Assembly: GCF_009856415.1 (NCBI RefSeq)
Contig: NZ_WMEZ01000015.1
Location: 1-36,955 of the forward strand
Direction: 5' to 3'
DNA length: 36,955 bases
Origin: Halobacillus litoralis
GTDB taxonomy: Bacteria; Bacillota; Bacilli; Bacillales; Halobacillaceae
Positions within the stretch are counted from its first letter, which is position 1. Each line of letters opens with the position of its first letter. The notes under the pieces were generated by a model. It saw only the letters and a program-made list of their open reading frames with translations, was not told the origin of the DNA and ran no database searches. Positions 30,321 to 36,955 of the stretch are shown one piece after another. The position numbers were made by a program, and so were the translations under genes.

Positions 30321-31109
30321 TCATGAAACGTCTTTTACCGCAGACTTGTTCTTATCCTGACTCTTTTCCTTAGATAAGAACCAGCCGCCAACAGCAATCA
30401 ACAATAGCATCGACCAGAACGTGATTTTCCAAGGAGCGCTTTTTGCAAAACCTTCGGATAAAACTGCGATTTCCGGGTGAGCCATCGTATAGACCGCAAG
30501 CTTAACGCCTACCCATCCGACGATCAAGTAAGCCGCTGTTTCAAGACCTGGACGACGGTCGAGCAAACCGACAAAATAACTGGCCGCAAACCGCATGATG
30601 ACAAGACCGATGATTCCACCCGCTAGAATGACAGCGAAGTGGCCACCATCCAAACCTCCGACTTGTGGGAGACTTGTTAAAGGTAAGGTTACAGCTAAAG
30701 CAACCGCAGCCAAAATCGAATCCACCGCAAAGGCAATATCCGCGAGCTCCACTTTTATGACCGTCGCCCAAAAACCGGATCCCTTTTTGACTGAAGTTTT
30801 GGTTTCCTTCACCTTAGGTTTCAGCACATGTTTTTTCAACAAATGGTATGTAGCGATACCAATAAGATAGAGGGCTCCGATCGCCTGGACCTGCCAAATG
30901 TTGACGAGATATGAAATGAGGAACAAAGAACCGAAGCGGAACAAAAAGGCACCAGCTAAACCGTAAAACAAGGCTTTCTTTCTCTTTTCCTCAGGAAGGT
31001 GCTTGACCATGGTTGCGATAACGAGTGCATTATCCGCAGCAAGTATTCCTTCAAGACCGATCAAAATCAACAACACCCAGCTGTATTCCATAACTAAACC
31101 GAAGTCCAT
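30321..31109 (-). CDS. TerC family membrane protein, probable Mn2+ exporter
   Basis: A 262-residue TerC-family protein (YceF/YkoY-like) with about seven transmembrane segments. The family ion-path residues are visible: LIGLEGILAADNALVIATMV (Glu, Asp, Asn) and VELADIAFAVDSILAAVAL (Asp, Asp/Ser). Bacillus members export manganese or metallate exoenzymes with it. The yybP-ykoY riboswitch upstream of this two-gene unit (31604-31702) is the best evidence for manganese here. It begins 27 bases after the Spo0M-like gene on the same strand. The tail is hydrophilic (KEKSQDKNKSAVKDVS). Confidence 0.9.
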   Translation of the reverse strand: MDFGLVMEYSWVLLILIGLEGILAADNALVIATMVKHLPEEKRKKALFYGLAGAFLFRFGSLFLISYLVNIWQVQAIGALYLIGIATYHLLKKHVLKPKVKETKTSVKKGSGFWATVIKVELADIAFAVDSILAAVALAVTLPLTSLPQVGGLDGGHFAVILAGGIIGLVIMRFAASYFVGLLDRRPGLETAAYLIVGWVGVKLAVYTMAHPEIAVLSEGFAKSAPWKITFWSMLLLIAVGGWFLSKEKSQDKNKSAVKDVS

Positions 31110-31136
31110 TTTCTTTTCTCCTTATTTTTAAGTTTT

Positions 31137-31517
31137 TTAGTTTACGATGATCTCATCGTGATCAAAACTTTTAGCATTGTTTTCATAGACTAGACGCGTT
31201 TGCAGTTTATAAGATCTTCCTTCTGATAATAGAGGAAGGTTTCGTGGCAATTCATAGCGGAAAGGGTATTCATCGTAACCACCCGCCTCCATCGTCCTTG
31301 TCATGAGGACAGTAGTGACCGGCTCTATCAATACAGGCTTTTCTCCTCGCTCAACGACGACCAAATCGCATTCGAGACGCTTGATGTTCCGCTTCCTCCA
31401 ACTTCCAGAAAGTTTAAAGATACCTGAAAGAAGATGTGGATCCTGTGTGTGCGAGTCCAAAACTAGATCCACTTTTGGAGTACCGATCCTTAATCCATTT
31501 ATCCATTTCGTTAACAA
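31137..31517 (-). CDS. Spo0M-like (SpoOM family) arrestin-fold protein
   Basis: A 126-residue protein like the arrestin-type domain of Spo0M, a sporulation-control protein, shortened to about half of the usual ~250 residues. Family-like phrases are KVDLVLDSHTQDPHLLSGIFKLSG, then YPFRYELPRNLPLLSEGRSYKLQTRLVY. TTG 31517 is the start: AGGAGGG lies 7 bases upstream, and no ATG is better placed. It is the first gene behind the Mn riboswitch and terminator. Pairing with TerC suggests a manganese-responsive unit; the role of an arrestin-like protein in it is unknown. Confidence 0.75.
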   Translation of the reverse strand: MLTKWINGLRIGTPKVDLVLDSHTQDPHLLSGIFKLSGSWRKRNIKRLECDLVVVERGEKPVLIEPVTTVLMTRTMEAGGYDEYPFRYELPRNLPLLSEGRSYKLQTRLVYENNAKSFDHDEIIVN

Positions 31518-31538
31518 TGAAAATCCCTCCTATGAATA

Positions 31539-31574
31539 TAAAAAAACCTTTACCAAGAGATGGTAAAGGTTTTT
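31539..31574 (-). terminator. Riboswitch-controlled terminator upstream of the Spo0M-like gene
   Basis: Minus-strand stem AAACCTTTACCA/TGGTAAAGGTTT, 5-base loop and T-run, 22 bp before the TTG start. The arm containing CCTTTACC could compete with the aptamer's GGTAAAGG/CCTTTGCC bases. Confidence 0.88.
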
Positions 31575-31603
31575 GAGAGTTTTCATCCTATCCCTTCACC
31601 ATC

Positions 31604-31702
31604 ATGGCAAAGGTCTCGCGAACAACGTTACGTTGCCAGGTATGCCGGAGGCCGGATGGGCCACGTAATGACGACATAGCTGTAAGCTACTCCCCTTTGG
31701 AG
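31604..31702 (-). promoter_or_regulatory. yybP-ykoY (Mn2+) riboswitch aptamer
   Basis: The minus strand shows both invariant halves of the yybP-ykoY family: AAAGGGGAGTAGC near the 5' side (complement of 31686-31698) and GCGAGACCTTTGCC at the 3' side (complement of 31606-31619). A GC-rich variable arm (GGCC/GGCC region) lies between. These riboswitches bind Mn2+ and switch on exporters. Confidence 0.93.
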
Positions 31703-31750
31703 TTATATAAGCTCTACAGAGCACAGTCTTTACTCGTTGACTGTAACTCA

Positions 31751-31779
31751 ATCATAATGAGTTTTCAGAAAAATGTCAA
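31751..31779 (-). promoter_or_regulatory. Sigma-A promoter of the Mn riboswitch transcript
   Basis: Minus-strand TTGACA - 17 bp - TATGAT, near consensus, about 50 bp before the aptamer. Confidence 0.88.
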
Positions 31780-31855
31780 TTCTTTTTTTCCGCTTTTAAG
31801 AAGCTTTTGCATACTAAAGAATATGGCAGGATTGTGGAAGACTCGATTTCAAGAA

Positions 31856-32255
31856 GTTTCGGGGTTCGTTGCTTGAGTTGAGCGTCAGGGGTGGCTGGGA
31901 AGCAACTCGCTTTCGATGTAAAGGAGAAACGAACCCCTGTACCGGGAGACACTGTCTTCCACTACCCTGGTATTATATGCATAAAATGCTCTATAGCAAG
32001 CTTTACGCACCTAAAACAGCCGCCGTTGGACTTAGTTTTTCTTTTATTTTCACTGAGATAAAAGCTGCTTATTCTAAATGTGGTTTCGAAACATTTATAT
32101 GGTTAAGGGGCGGAGGGAAACGGTGAGACTCCTATGGGACGTGTGGGACAGGTGAGACCCCGGAAGGCGTAGCCTGAGGAGGCTCACCGCCCGCACCATG
32201 GAAAGCGAACGGTTTCCCGGAGCCCCTAAACTCTAACAAACATCTCGAAACTGAG
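31856..32255. repeat. Composite inverted intergenic repeat, copy B
   Basis: Shares its left end with copy A (GAGCGTCAGGGGTGGC and GGGAAGCAACTCG) and its right end (CTCGAAACTGAGTC). It carries one plus-strand copy of the module (about 32108-32228, GGTGAGACTCC..., GAGGAGGCTCACCG...). The minus-strand module and the long hairpin of copy A are missing, replaced by ~120 bp of unrelated sequence. There is no gene within it. Confidence 0.75.
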
Positions 32256-32304
32256 TCCGCAAGTATAGGGAGCTTTTGTAAAACATAGAGGGTGAAGAGA
32301 ACAT

Positions 32305-32340
32305 TTAAAAAGAGGATGAAACCATGATGGCTCATCCTCT
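32305..32340 (-). terminator. Terminator of the formate dehydrogenase operon
   Basis: Minus-strand stem AGAGGATGA/TCATCCTCT, 12-base loop and T-rich tail, 8 bases past the DUF1641 gene stop. Confidence 0.85.
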
Positions 32341-32347
32341 ACGTTTG

Positions 32348-32815
32348 TTACCTTCCCATGCCCTTCAGGAAATGAAGGAGCATCGTGATGCTGCGGTTGA
32401 TTTCCGGATCTTTCAAAGCTTTGGCAAGATCAAAGAACGACGTCTTGTCGGTCGTCCCTTCCCCTTCCATAGCTTCCAGCCCGTGATTCAAGCGTGAACT
32501 CAAATCACGGATGCCGGTCACATTAATCTCTCCCAAGAGGAAGACGAGTTCAGGCAGGTTGCGCAGCAAAGGTTCATATTGATCCTTATCAATTTCCTTC
32601 ACCACATTCGCCAGCGCTTCATCTTTCGCTTTTACAAAAGCCGTCATAGAATCCAGGGTTCCCCCATTGTCGAGTGCCTTCAACAACTCGATGCCTTTAA
32701 GGATGGAATCTTTGTTGTCAGCGACGGCCTCTTTCACTTCGCGGACGTCCTGCTCGACCTGGTCTTCCCGGGATACTTCATACCTTTTGATCTTCGTTAT
32801 GGCTTTGGCCATCAT
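32348..32815 (-). CDS. DUF1641 protein, formate dehydrogenase-associated (YrhD-like)
   Basis: A 155-residue mostly helical protein of the DUF1641 family (YrhD in B. subtilis sits beside formate dehydrogenase YrhE in the same way). Recognisable parts are [33 protein letters not shown] at the start and [25 protein letters not shown] at the end. Its role is unsettled, and an accessory or subunit function for the dehydrogenase is inferred from persistent linkage. The ATG at 32815 overlaps the stop of the dehydrogenase gene by 4 bp (ATGA), with GGGGGG upstream; a second ATG follows directly. Confidence 0.85.
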   Translation of the reverse strand: MMAKAITKIKRYEVSREDQVEQDVREVKEAVADNKDSILKGIELLKALDNGGTLDSMTAFVKAKDEALANVVKEIDKDQYEPLLRNLPELVFLLGEINVTGIRDLSSRLNHGLEAMEGEGTTDKTSFFDLAKALKDPEINRSITMLLHFLKGMGR

Positions 32816-35748
32816 CGTCCCCCCTTGCCTGGGAAAATATAATCTTCACGCTTCCATTTTTCCTGTACTTTGACACCTTTTTGCGGGACAGGATTTCCGC
32901 GGCGGTGGTTGTTGTGTGGAATCGGCGACTTTCCTTTTTTCTTCAACACTTTCATCTTCACCGCGATTTCTTTGTACGCCGGTGTATCCGTATCTTTATC
33001 CACACGGTTATCTGTCAAATAGTTGATGGCTGACTTGCCATTGTCATTAAGTGGCAGGAACAGTTCATTGCCACGGACACGGTCTGTGACGGTAACGGTT
33101 CCTGTCGCTTCTCCTGCTTCTGAGATCAGCTTCACTTCAGCGCCTTCTTCAATGTTGCGTTCTTTCGCAAGTTCTTGCGACACTTCAATGAAAGCGTTCG
33201 GAGTTTTCCGTCTGATTCCCTCAGATTTATACGTCATGTTTCCTTCATGGAAGTGCTCGAGCAGACGGCCATTGTTCACATGAAGATCGTATTCTTCATT
33301 GGTATCATACATCAGCTCATACGAGAGCGGGAACAGTTTCGCTTTTTTATCTTCAAAAGGGAACCCTTCCGTAAATAACAGCGGCTGATCCGATCCATCT
33401 TCTGCGACCGGCCATTGCAAGGACTTGTAGCCTTCAAGACGATCGTAGTGCACGCCCGCAAACAACGGCGCAAGACCTGCCGCTTCGTGCATGATTTCAG
33501 ATGGATGCTGGTAATTCCAATCACGTCCCAGTTCTTTGGCGATCAATTGGATGATCTGCCAGTCCGGCTTCGTTCCTTCGAGCGGATCGAAGCTTTGATA
33601 CAAACGCTGGATCCGGCGTTCCGTATTCGTGAACGTACCTTCTTTTTCAAGACTAGGAGATGCCGGCAGCACAACATCTGCGTATTCAGCAGTTTTTGTT
33701 AAGAAAAGATCCTGTACGATGAACAAGTCCAACTTTTCAAAAGCGGCAGTCACGTAGTTGATGTTGGAATCGACAACCCCTGTATCCTCACCCATGACAT
33801 ACATCATGGAAAGCTCACCGTTATGGATCGCCTCGATCATTTCGTGGTTATCCATGCCCGGCTCTTTCGGAATCGTCGCATCCCATGCCTTTTCATAGCG
33901 GGCACGGACCTCATCATCTGATGTCGCTTCATACCCAGGGAAGAAGTTCGGCATACTTCCGAAGTCACTGCACCCTTGAACATTGTTGTGGCCCCGGAGT
34001 GGATAAGCCCCTGTGCCCGGCTTGCCGTAGTTCCCTGTAATAAGAAGCAGGTTACTAATGGCGGTACTCGTATCACTTCCAAGCATATGCTGGGTGACAC
34101 CCATCGCCCAGCAGACGACGACGGATTCCGAATGGGCGATTTCTTTCGCCACATCCTTCAGTTCCTGTTCAGGAATGCCGGTCAAATCAGAGGCATATGG
34201 CATCGTGAACGGCTCAAGGCTCTCACGATACTCATCAAAATCATTGACCCATTCCTCGAGAAAGCTCTTGTCTTCCCAGTCTTGATCAAGAATGTACTTC
34301 GCTACTGCAGAAAGCCAGACGAGATCCGTGCCTGTTTTCGGTTGATAAAAACGGTCGGCGCGTTTCGCCATTTCGTGCTTTCTCAAATCGAAGACGAACA
34401 GCTTCTGCCCAAATAGTTTTTGAGAACGCTTGATTCTCGAAGCGAGAACCGGATGGGACTCTGCTGTATTCGAGCCAATTGTCAAGACAAGTTTACTTGC
34501 GGCGATATCATCGATGGAACCGGAGTCCCCTCCATAACCGACCGTACGGAACAACCCTTTCGTTGCCGGTGCCTGACAGTAGCGGGAACAGTTATCGACG
34601 TTGTTCGTCCCGATGACTTGGCGGGCTAATTTCTGCATCACATATGATTCTTCGTTCGTCGCTTTCGATGAAGAAATGAACGCCAGGTGGTCCGCGCCTT
34701 TTTCTTCCTTGATCTGAGTCATCCGATCGGCGACGTGAGCAATCGCTTCGTCCCATTCCACTTCTTCAAAATGGTCGCCGCGACGGATGAGCGGTTTCTG
34801 CAAACGTTCCTCACTATTGACGTAATCCCAGCCGAATTTCCCTTTCACACATGTGGAAATGCCGTTTGCCGGAGATTCGGCACTCGGTTCGACTTTGAGG
34901 ATTTCTCTGCCCTTCGTCCATACATCGAAGGAACAACCGACACCACAGTAGGTGCAGACCGTTTTTTCTTTTTCGATGACTTCTTCACGCATCGCTGCTT
35001 CCGTATCCGATACAGCGAAAAGCGGTCCGTATCCTGTCTCTACTTTCTTCGTCAAGTTGATCATCGACTTCAAAAGGCCAGGCTCGGTGTCCGTCAAGAA
35101 TCCGGCATCGCCTTCCATCCCTTTTTCCATCATCGCGTTACAAGGACATACAGTGGAACACTGCCCGCAGTTGACGCAGGAGGATTCGTCGATCGGCACA
35201 TCATTGTCCCAAATGACACGCGGTTCTTTACGATCCCAGTCGATCGTCAACGTCTCGTTCACCTGGACGTCCTGACAGACCTCAACACAGCGCCCGCAAA
35301 GGATACACTGATCCGGATCATAGCGGTAGAAAGAGCCAGAATCGTCCTTTTCATAACTGGTCGGCTGGAACGGACGAGACTGATGCTCCAGTCCAAACTC
35401 CGCCATCGTATTGTGAATCTCACAAGAGCCGTTGTTGTAATCACAAACCGTGCAGTACAGTTCGTGTTTTTCCAAAATTCGGTCCAACGACTCCTTCTGT
35501 GCTTTATGTACATGAGGAAGTTTCGTTTGGACTTTCATACCTGCTTTCACACTCGTGCCACACGCGCGCGTCAATTCGCCATCGACCTGGACGATACACG
35601 TATCACACGTCTGGATCGGCCCCAGCGATTCGTTGTAGCAGATTTGCGGCACCTGTTCTTCCGCCTCGTTCATCAGTTTGAGCAGATTCTGACCCGGTTC
35701 CGCCAGAAATTCTTTTCCATTGATCGTTACTACTGTGTGTTCATTCAA
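32812..35748 (-). CDS. fdhF: Formate dehydrogenase alpha subunit, molybdopterin Fe-S (YrhE/YjgC-like)
   Basis: A 978-residue enzyme with an N-terminal electron-transfer array. The [2Fe-2S] ligands are Cys37/48/51/63. A His-Cys3 [4Fe-4S] follows (His95, Cys99/102/109), then two ferredoxin clusters (148/151/154/158 and 191/194/197/201). The catalytic core has its own [4Fe-4S] (Cys265/268/272/300), the molybdenum ligand Cys391 ([10 protein letters not shown]) and the bis-MGD domain, with [10 protein letters not shown] conserved. The C-terminal MGD-binding domain starts near [15 protein letters not shown]. It oxidises formate to CO2, presumably passing electrons to NAD or quinone through an unseen partner. 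Cys replaces Sec, and the next residue is Gln392, not the His of E. coli FdhF. The start is TTG 35748, overlapping fdhD by 8 bp. Confidence 0.92.
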   Translation of the reverse strand: MNEHTVVTINGKEFLAEPGQNLLKLMNEAEEQVPQICYNESLGPIQTCDTCIVQVDGELTRACGTSVKAGMKVQTKLPHVHKAQKESLDRILEKHELYCTVCDYNNGSCEIHNTMAEFGLEHQSRPFQPTSYEKDDSGSFYRYDPDQCILCGRCVEVCQDVQVNETLTIDWDRKEPRVIWDNDVPIDESSCVNCGQCSTVCPCNAMMEKGMEGDAGFLTDTEPGLLKSMINLTKKVETGYGPLFAVSDTEAAMREEVIEKEKTVCTYCGVGCSFDVWTKGREILKVEPSAESPANGISTCVKGKFGWDYVNSEERLQKPLIRRGDHFEEVEWDEAIAHVADRMTQIKEEKGADHLAFISSSKATNEESYVMQKLARQVIGTNNVDNCSRYCQAPATKGLFRTVGYGGDSGSIDDIAASKLVLTIGSNTAESHPVLASRIKRSQKLFGQKLFVFDLRKHEMAKRADRFYQPKTGTDLVWLSAVAKYILDQDWEDKSFLEEWVNDFDEYRESLEPFTMPYASDLTGIPEQELKDVAKEIAHSESVVVCWAMGVTQHMLGSDTSTAISNLLLITGNYGKPGTGAYPLRGHNNVQGCSDFGSMPNFFPGYEATSDDEVRARYEKAWDATIPKEPGMDNHEMIEAIHNGELSMMYVMGEDTGVVDSNINYVTAAFEKLDLFIVQDLFLTKTAEYADVVLPASPSLEKEGTFTNTERRIQRLYQSFDPLEGTKPDWQIIQLIAKELGRDWNYQHPSEIMHEAAGLAPLFAGVHYDRLEGYKSLQWPVAEDGSDQPLLFTEGFPFEDKKAKLFPLSYELMYDTNEEYDLHVNNGRLLEHFHEGNMTYKSEGIRRKTPNAFIEVSQELAKERNIEEGAEVKLISEAGEATGTVTVTDRVRGNELFLPLNDNGKSAINYLTDNRVDKDTDTPAYKEIAVKMKVLKKKGKSPIPHNNHRRGNPVPQKGVKVQEKWKREDYIFPGKGGR

Positions 35749-36544
35749 TCGTTACTCCTCCTCCACGGGCTGCAGCAATACGCCTCGGATGAGTGTACAC
35801 ATTCATCCGCTCCCCCCGTAAAAATCCGACAGCCGTTATGTTCAAATCATCCGCAAGCTGAAGGGCTAAATCTGTCGGTGCCGACTTGGACAACAAGACA
35901 CCAAACCCCATTTTCGATATTTTCAAAAGGACTTCCGAAGAAATCCTGCCTGTAAATAAAATGATCTTCCCTTTTCTGCTTACGTTTTTTTTCAATAAAA
36001 ATCCATACAATTTGTCCAGCGCGTTATGGCGGCCGATGTCCGCATACGCTTTCAATATTCCATCTTCCGCGGCGATGGCTGCCTGGTGCACCCCGCCCGT
36101 CCGCTGGAACATACCCGCCTGGGACTGGAACTCTTCCATCAGTCTGTAGCAGACATCCGGGTCGAAGGTACTCTCATCCATGGCTGTCCGGGCCGTAGCC
36201 GCATCGCTTTGAAAATAAAACGCCCGGCTTTTCCCGCAGCAGGATCCGAGCCACCTTTTCTGACCGCTTTGCATCTGCGGAAGGCTCTTCACTGTTTCCA
36301 CGTAAGCGAACCCACGGTCTTCATCAATGGTCATCTTTTTGATCTCTTTCACATTCCGAATCAGACCTTCGGATGCGAGGAAACCGATGACCATTTCCTC
36401 TTTGTCCATCGGAGTGCAGACCATCGTCGCGAATTCTTCTCCGTTGACGGTCACCGTGAGTGGATACTCGATAGCGACTTCATCTTCTTCAGAGGACCAT
36501 TCTCTCTCTTGAAATCTATGAATCTGCCACGACCTCGTCCCCAA
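35741..36544 (-). CDS. fdhD: Formate dehydrogenase accessory sulfurtransferase FdhD
   Basis: A 267-residue FdhD that transfers sulfur from a cysteine desulfurase to the molybdenum cofactor, needed for active formate dehydrogenase. The key loop is [10 protein letters not shown] (Cys102, Cys103), the counterpart of the CxxC loop in E. coli. Other family parts are [39 protein letters not shown] and [13 protein letters not shown], plus [17 protein letters not shown]. The TTG start at 36544 follows AGGGGG at 7 bases. It is the first gene of the operon, so the maturase is translated before, and coupled to, its client enzyme. The promoter was not found with confidence. Confidence 0.93.
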   Translation of the reverse strand: MGTRSWQIHRFQEREWSSEEDEVAIEYPLTVTVNGEEFATMVCTPMDKEEMVIGFLASEGLIRNVKEIKKMTIDEDRGFAYVETVKSLPQMQSGQKRWLGSCCGKSRAFYFQSDAATARTAMDESTFDPDVCYRLMEEFQSQAGMFQRTGGVHQAAIAAEDGILKAYADIGRHNALDKLYGFLLKKNVSRKGKIILFTGRISSEVLLKISKMGFGVLLSKSAPTDLALQLADDLNITAVGFLRGERMNVYTHPRRIAAARGGGVTIE

Positions 36545-36601
36545 TTTTTTACCCCCTTACCAATCGTTCCCTAACTTATTCCCGTTCTTTCGACAAAACA
36601 A

Positions 36602-36632
36602 ACACCTGTCTAGGTAAAAGTTGGACAGGTGT
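36602..36632. terminator. Hairpin in the fdhD leader / behind the rightmost region
   Basis: Perfect 9-bp arms ACACCTGTC/GACAGGTGT with a 13-base loop. The minus side is followed by a T-rich tail (TTGTTTTG), so on that strand it resembles a terminator 57 bp before fdhD. It could end an upstream minus transcript or attenuate the operon. Confidence 0.5.
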
Positions 36633-36756
36633 CTGGGTGAAGGTTCTATTCTTATATTTTTCTCTTTTTCATTTCATTTTCCTTTAGTGCTCGTGTTTAT
36701 ATTTTCAAAAAATAGGAAATGAACTAGTACTTAAACTCAGAGAAGAGGTGATGGCC

Positions 36757-36888
36757 ATGAATGTTTTGGAAACTTTCCTTCAGATTCTTCGAAAAGTACG
36801 TGGGATCATCTTAACGATCGTTCTCATTTTCATCGTTCTATTCGCACTCTTTGTTGCGGCAGGATACATCACTTCCCTCTTCAACTGA
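36757..36888 (+). CDS. 43-residue single-span membrane peptide
   Basis: A small gene encoding a basic start MNVLETFLQILRKVRG, one long hydrophobic helix (IILTIVLIFIVLFALFVAAG) and the tail YITSLFN. GAGGTG lies 6 bases before ATG 36757; the earlier ATG at 36751 directly abuts it. The upstream AT-rich stretch contains GTTTAT-14-GGAAAT, a loose sigma-B-like match. Function is unknown; such peptides are frequent in Bacillaceae stress or sporulation regulons. It overlaps, on the other strand, the end of a possible partial gene at 36838-36955. Confidence 0.5.
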   Translation: MNVLETFLQILRKVRGIILTIVLIFIVLFALFVAAGYITSLFN

Positions 36889-36955
36889 TGCGATATTTAA
36901 CTTTTTTCGAGATGAAAAATAAAAGACTAACAACAAGATTCCTCCAGTTATCCCG
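36838..36955 (-). CDS. Possible C-terminal end of a membrane protein (partial, uncertain)
   Basis: The minus frame entering from the right edge reads GITGGILLLVFYFSSRKKLN and continues to a stop at 36838. The first half looks like a terminal membrane helix with a basic stop-transfer end. The second half lies antisense to the small ORF at 36757-36888, so at most one of the two readings is probably real there. A second minus frame with a stop at 36881 (ending VKYRIS) is an alternative. Confidence 0.2.
   Translation of the reverse strand, partial: GITGGILLLVFYFSSRKKLNIASVEEGSDVSCRNKECE

Noticed and set aside
31869-32126. 85-codon plus frame in repeat B
   Set aside because: Falls entirely in the repeat; composition not coding and no start signal.
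34687-35955. 422-codon plus-strand open frame
   Set aside because: It lies antisense to formate dehydrogenase and fdhD, whose motifs are unambiguous; its translation is His/Phe/Arg-rich without domains, and there is no ribosome binding site.

Overview
The window reads as chromosome of a low-to-mid GC, spore-forming, probably salt-tolerant Bacillaceae (Halobacillus/Virgibacillus-like; the genus is inference). Support comes from Bacillus-type ribosome binding sites, TTG/GTG starts, a gamma-polyglutamate hydrolase, a Spo0M-like protein, DUF3231 and DUF456 proteins, a guanine and a manganese riboswitch, a heterocycloanthracin-type bacteriocin cluster and a CPA1 Na+/H+ antiporter. No rRNA, tRNA, CRISPR or prophage was seen.

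Layout. 1-122: the edge of an IS3-like element. 185-7.4 kb: housekeeping and envelope genes (Na+/H+ antiporter, PBP4-type carboxypeptidase, PGA hydrolase, VanW protein) mixed with small membrane proteins, two of which have problematic starts. 7.4-10.1 kb: DUF4256 gene with a small upstream ORF, then peroxiredoxin, DsrE-like, rhodanese and TusA genes, a sulfane-sulfur/redox set headed by a promoter carrying a CstR-like inverted repeat. 10.2-11.7 kb: purine permease under a complete guanine riboswitch. 12.0-14.0 kb: an RsbR-like STAS protein, a formaldehyde dehydrogenase remnant and a DinB-family protein.

14.1-20.1 kb is the most distinctive region: a minus-strand biosynthetic cluster for a thiazole/oxazole-modified peptide (TOMM/LAP, heterocycloanthracin-sonorensin type). 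The order is precursor, leader-binding ThiF-like F protein, fused YcaO cyclodehydratase, SagB-type dehydrogenase. The precursor core is 17 consecutive Cys-X-X triplets. An inter-gene hairpin and a 4-bp start/stop overlap suggest one operon with the precursor expressed in excess. No dedicated exporter, leader protease or immunity gene is obvious nearby.

20.3-24.8 kb: GNAT, DUF2332, a Fur-regulated siderophore ABC ATPase lacking its permease, and a DUF3231 pair. 24.9-25.5 and 31.9-32.3 kb hold two copies of a composite, inverted, MITE-like intergenic repeat. Between them lie SRPBCC, penicillin-acylase-like, aldo/keto reductase and DUF456 genes, and a Spo0M-like plus TerC pair behind a yybP-ykoY (Mn2+) riboswitch. 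32.3-36.5 kb: a tightly overlapped fdhD - formate dehydrogenase - DUF1641 operon. The right edge has a small membrane-protein gene and possibly the tail of an opposing gene.
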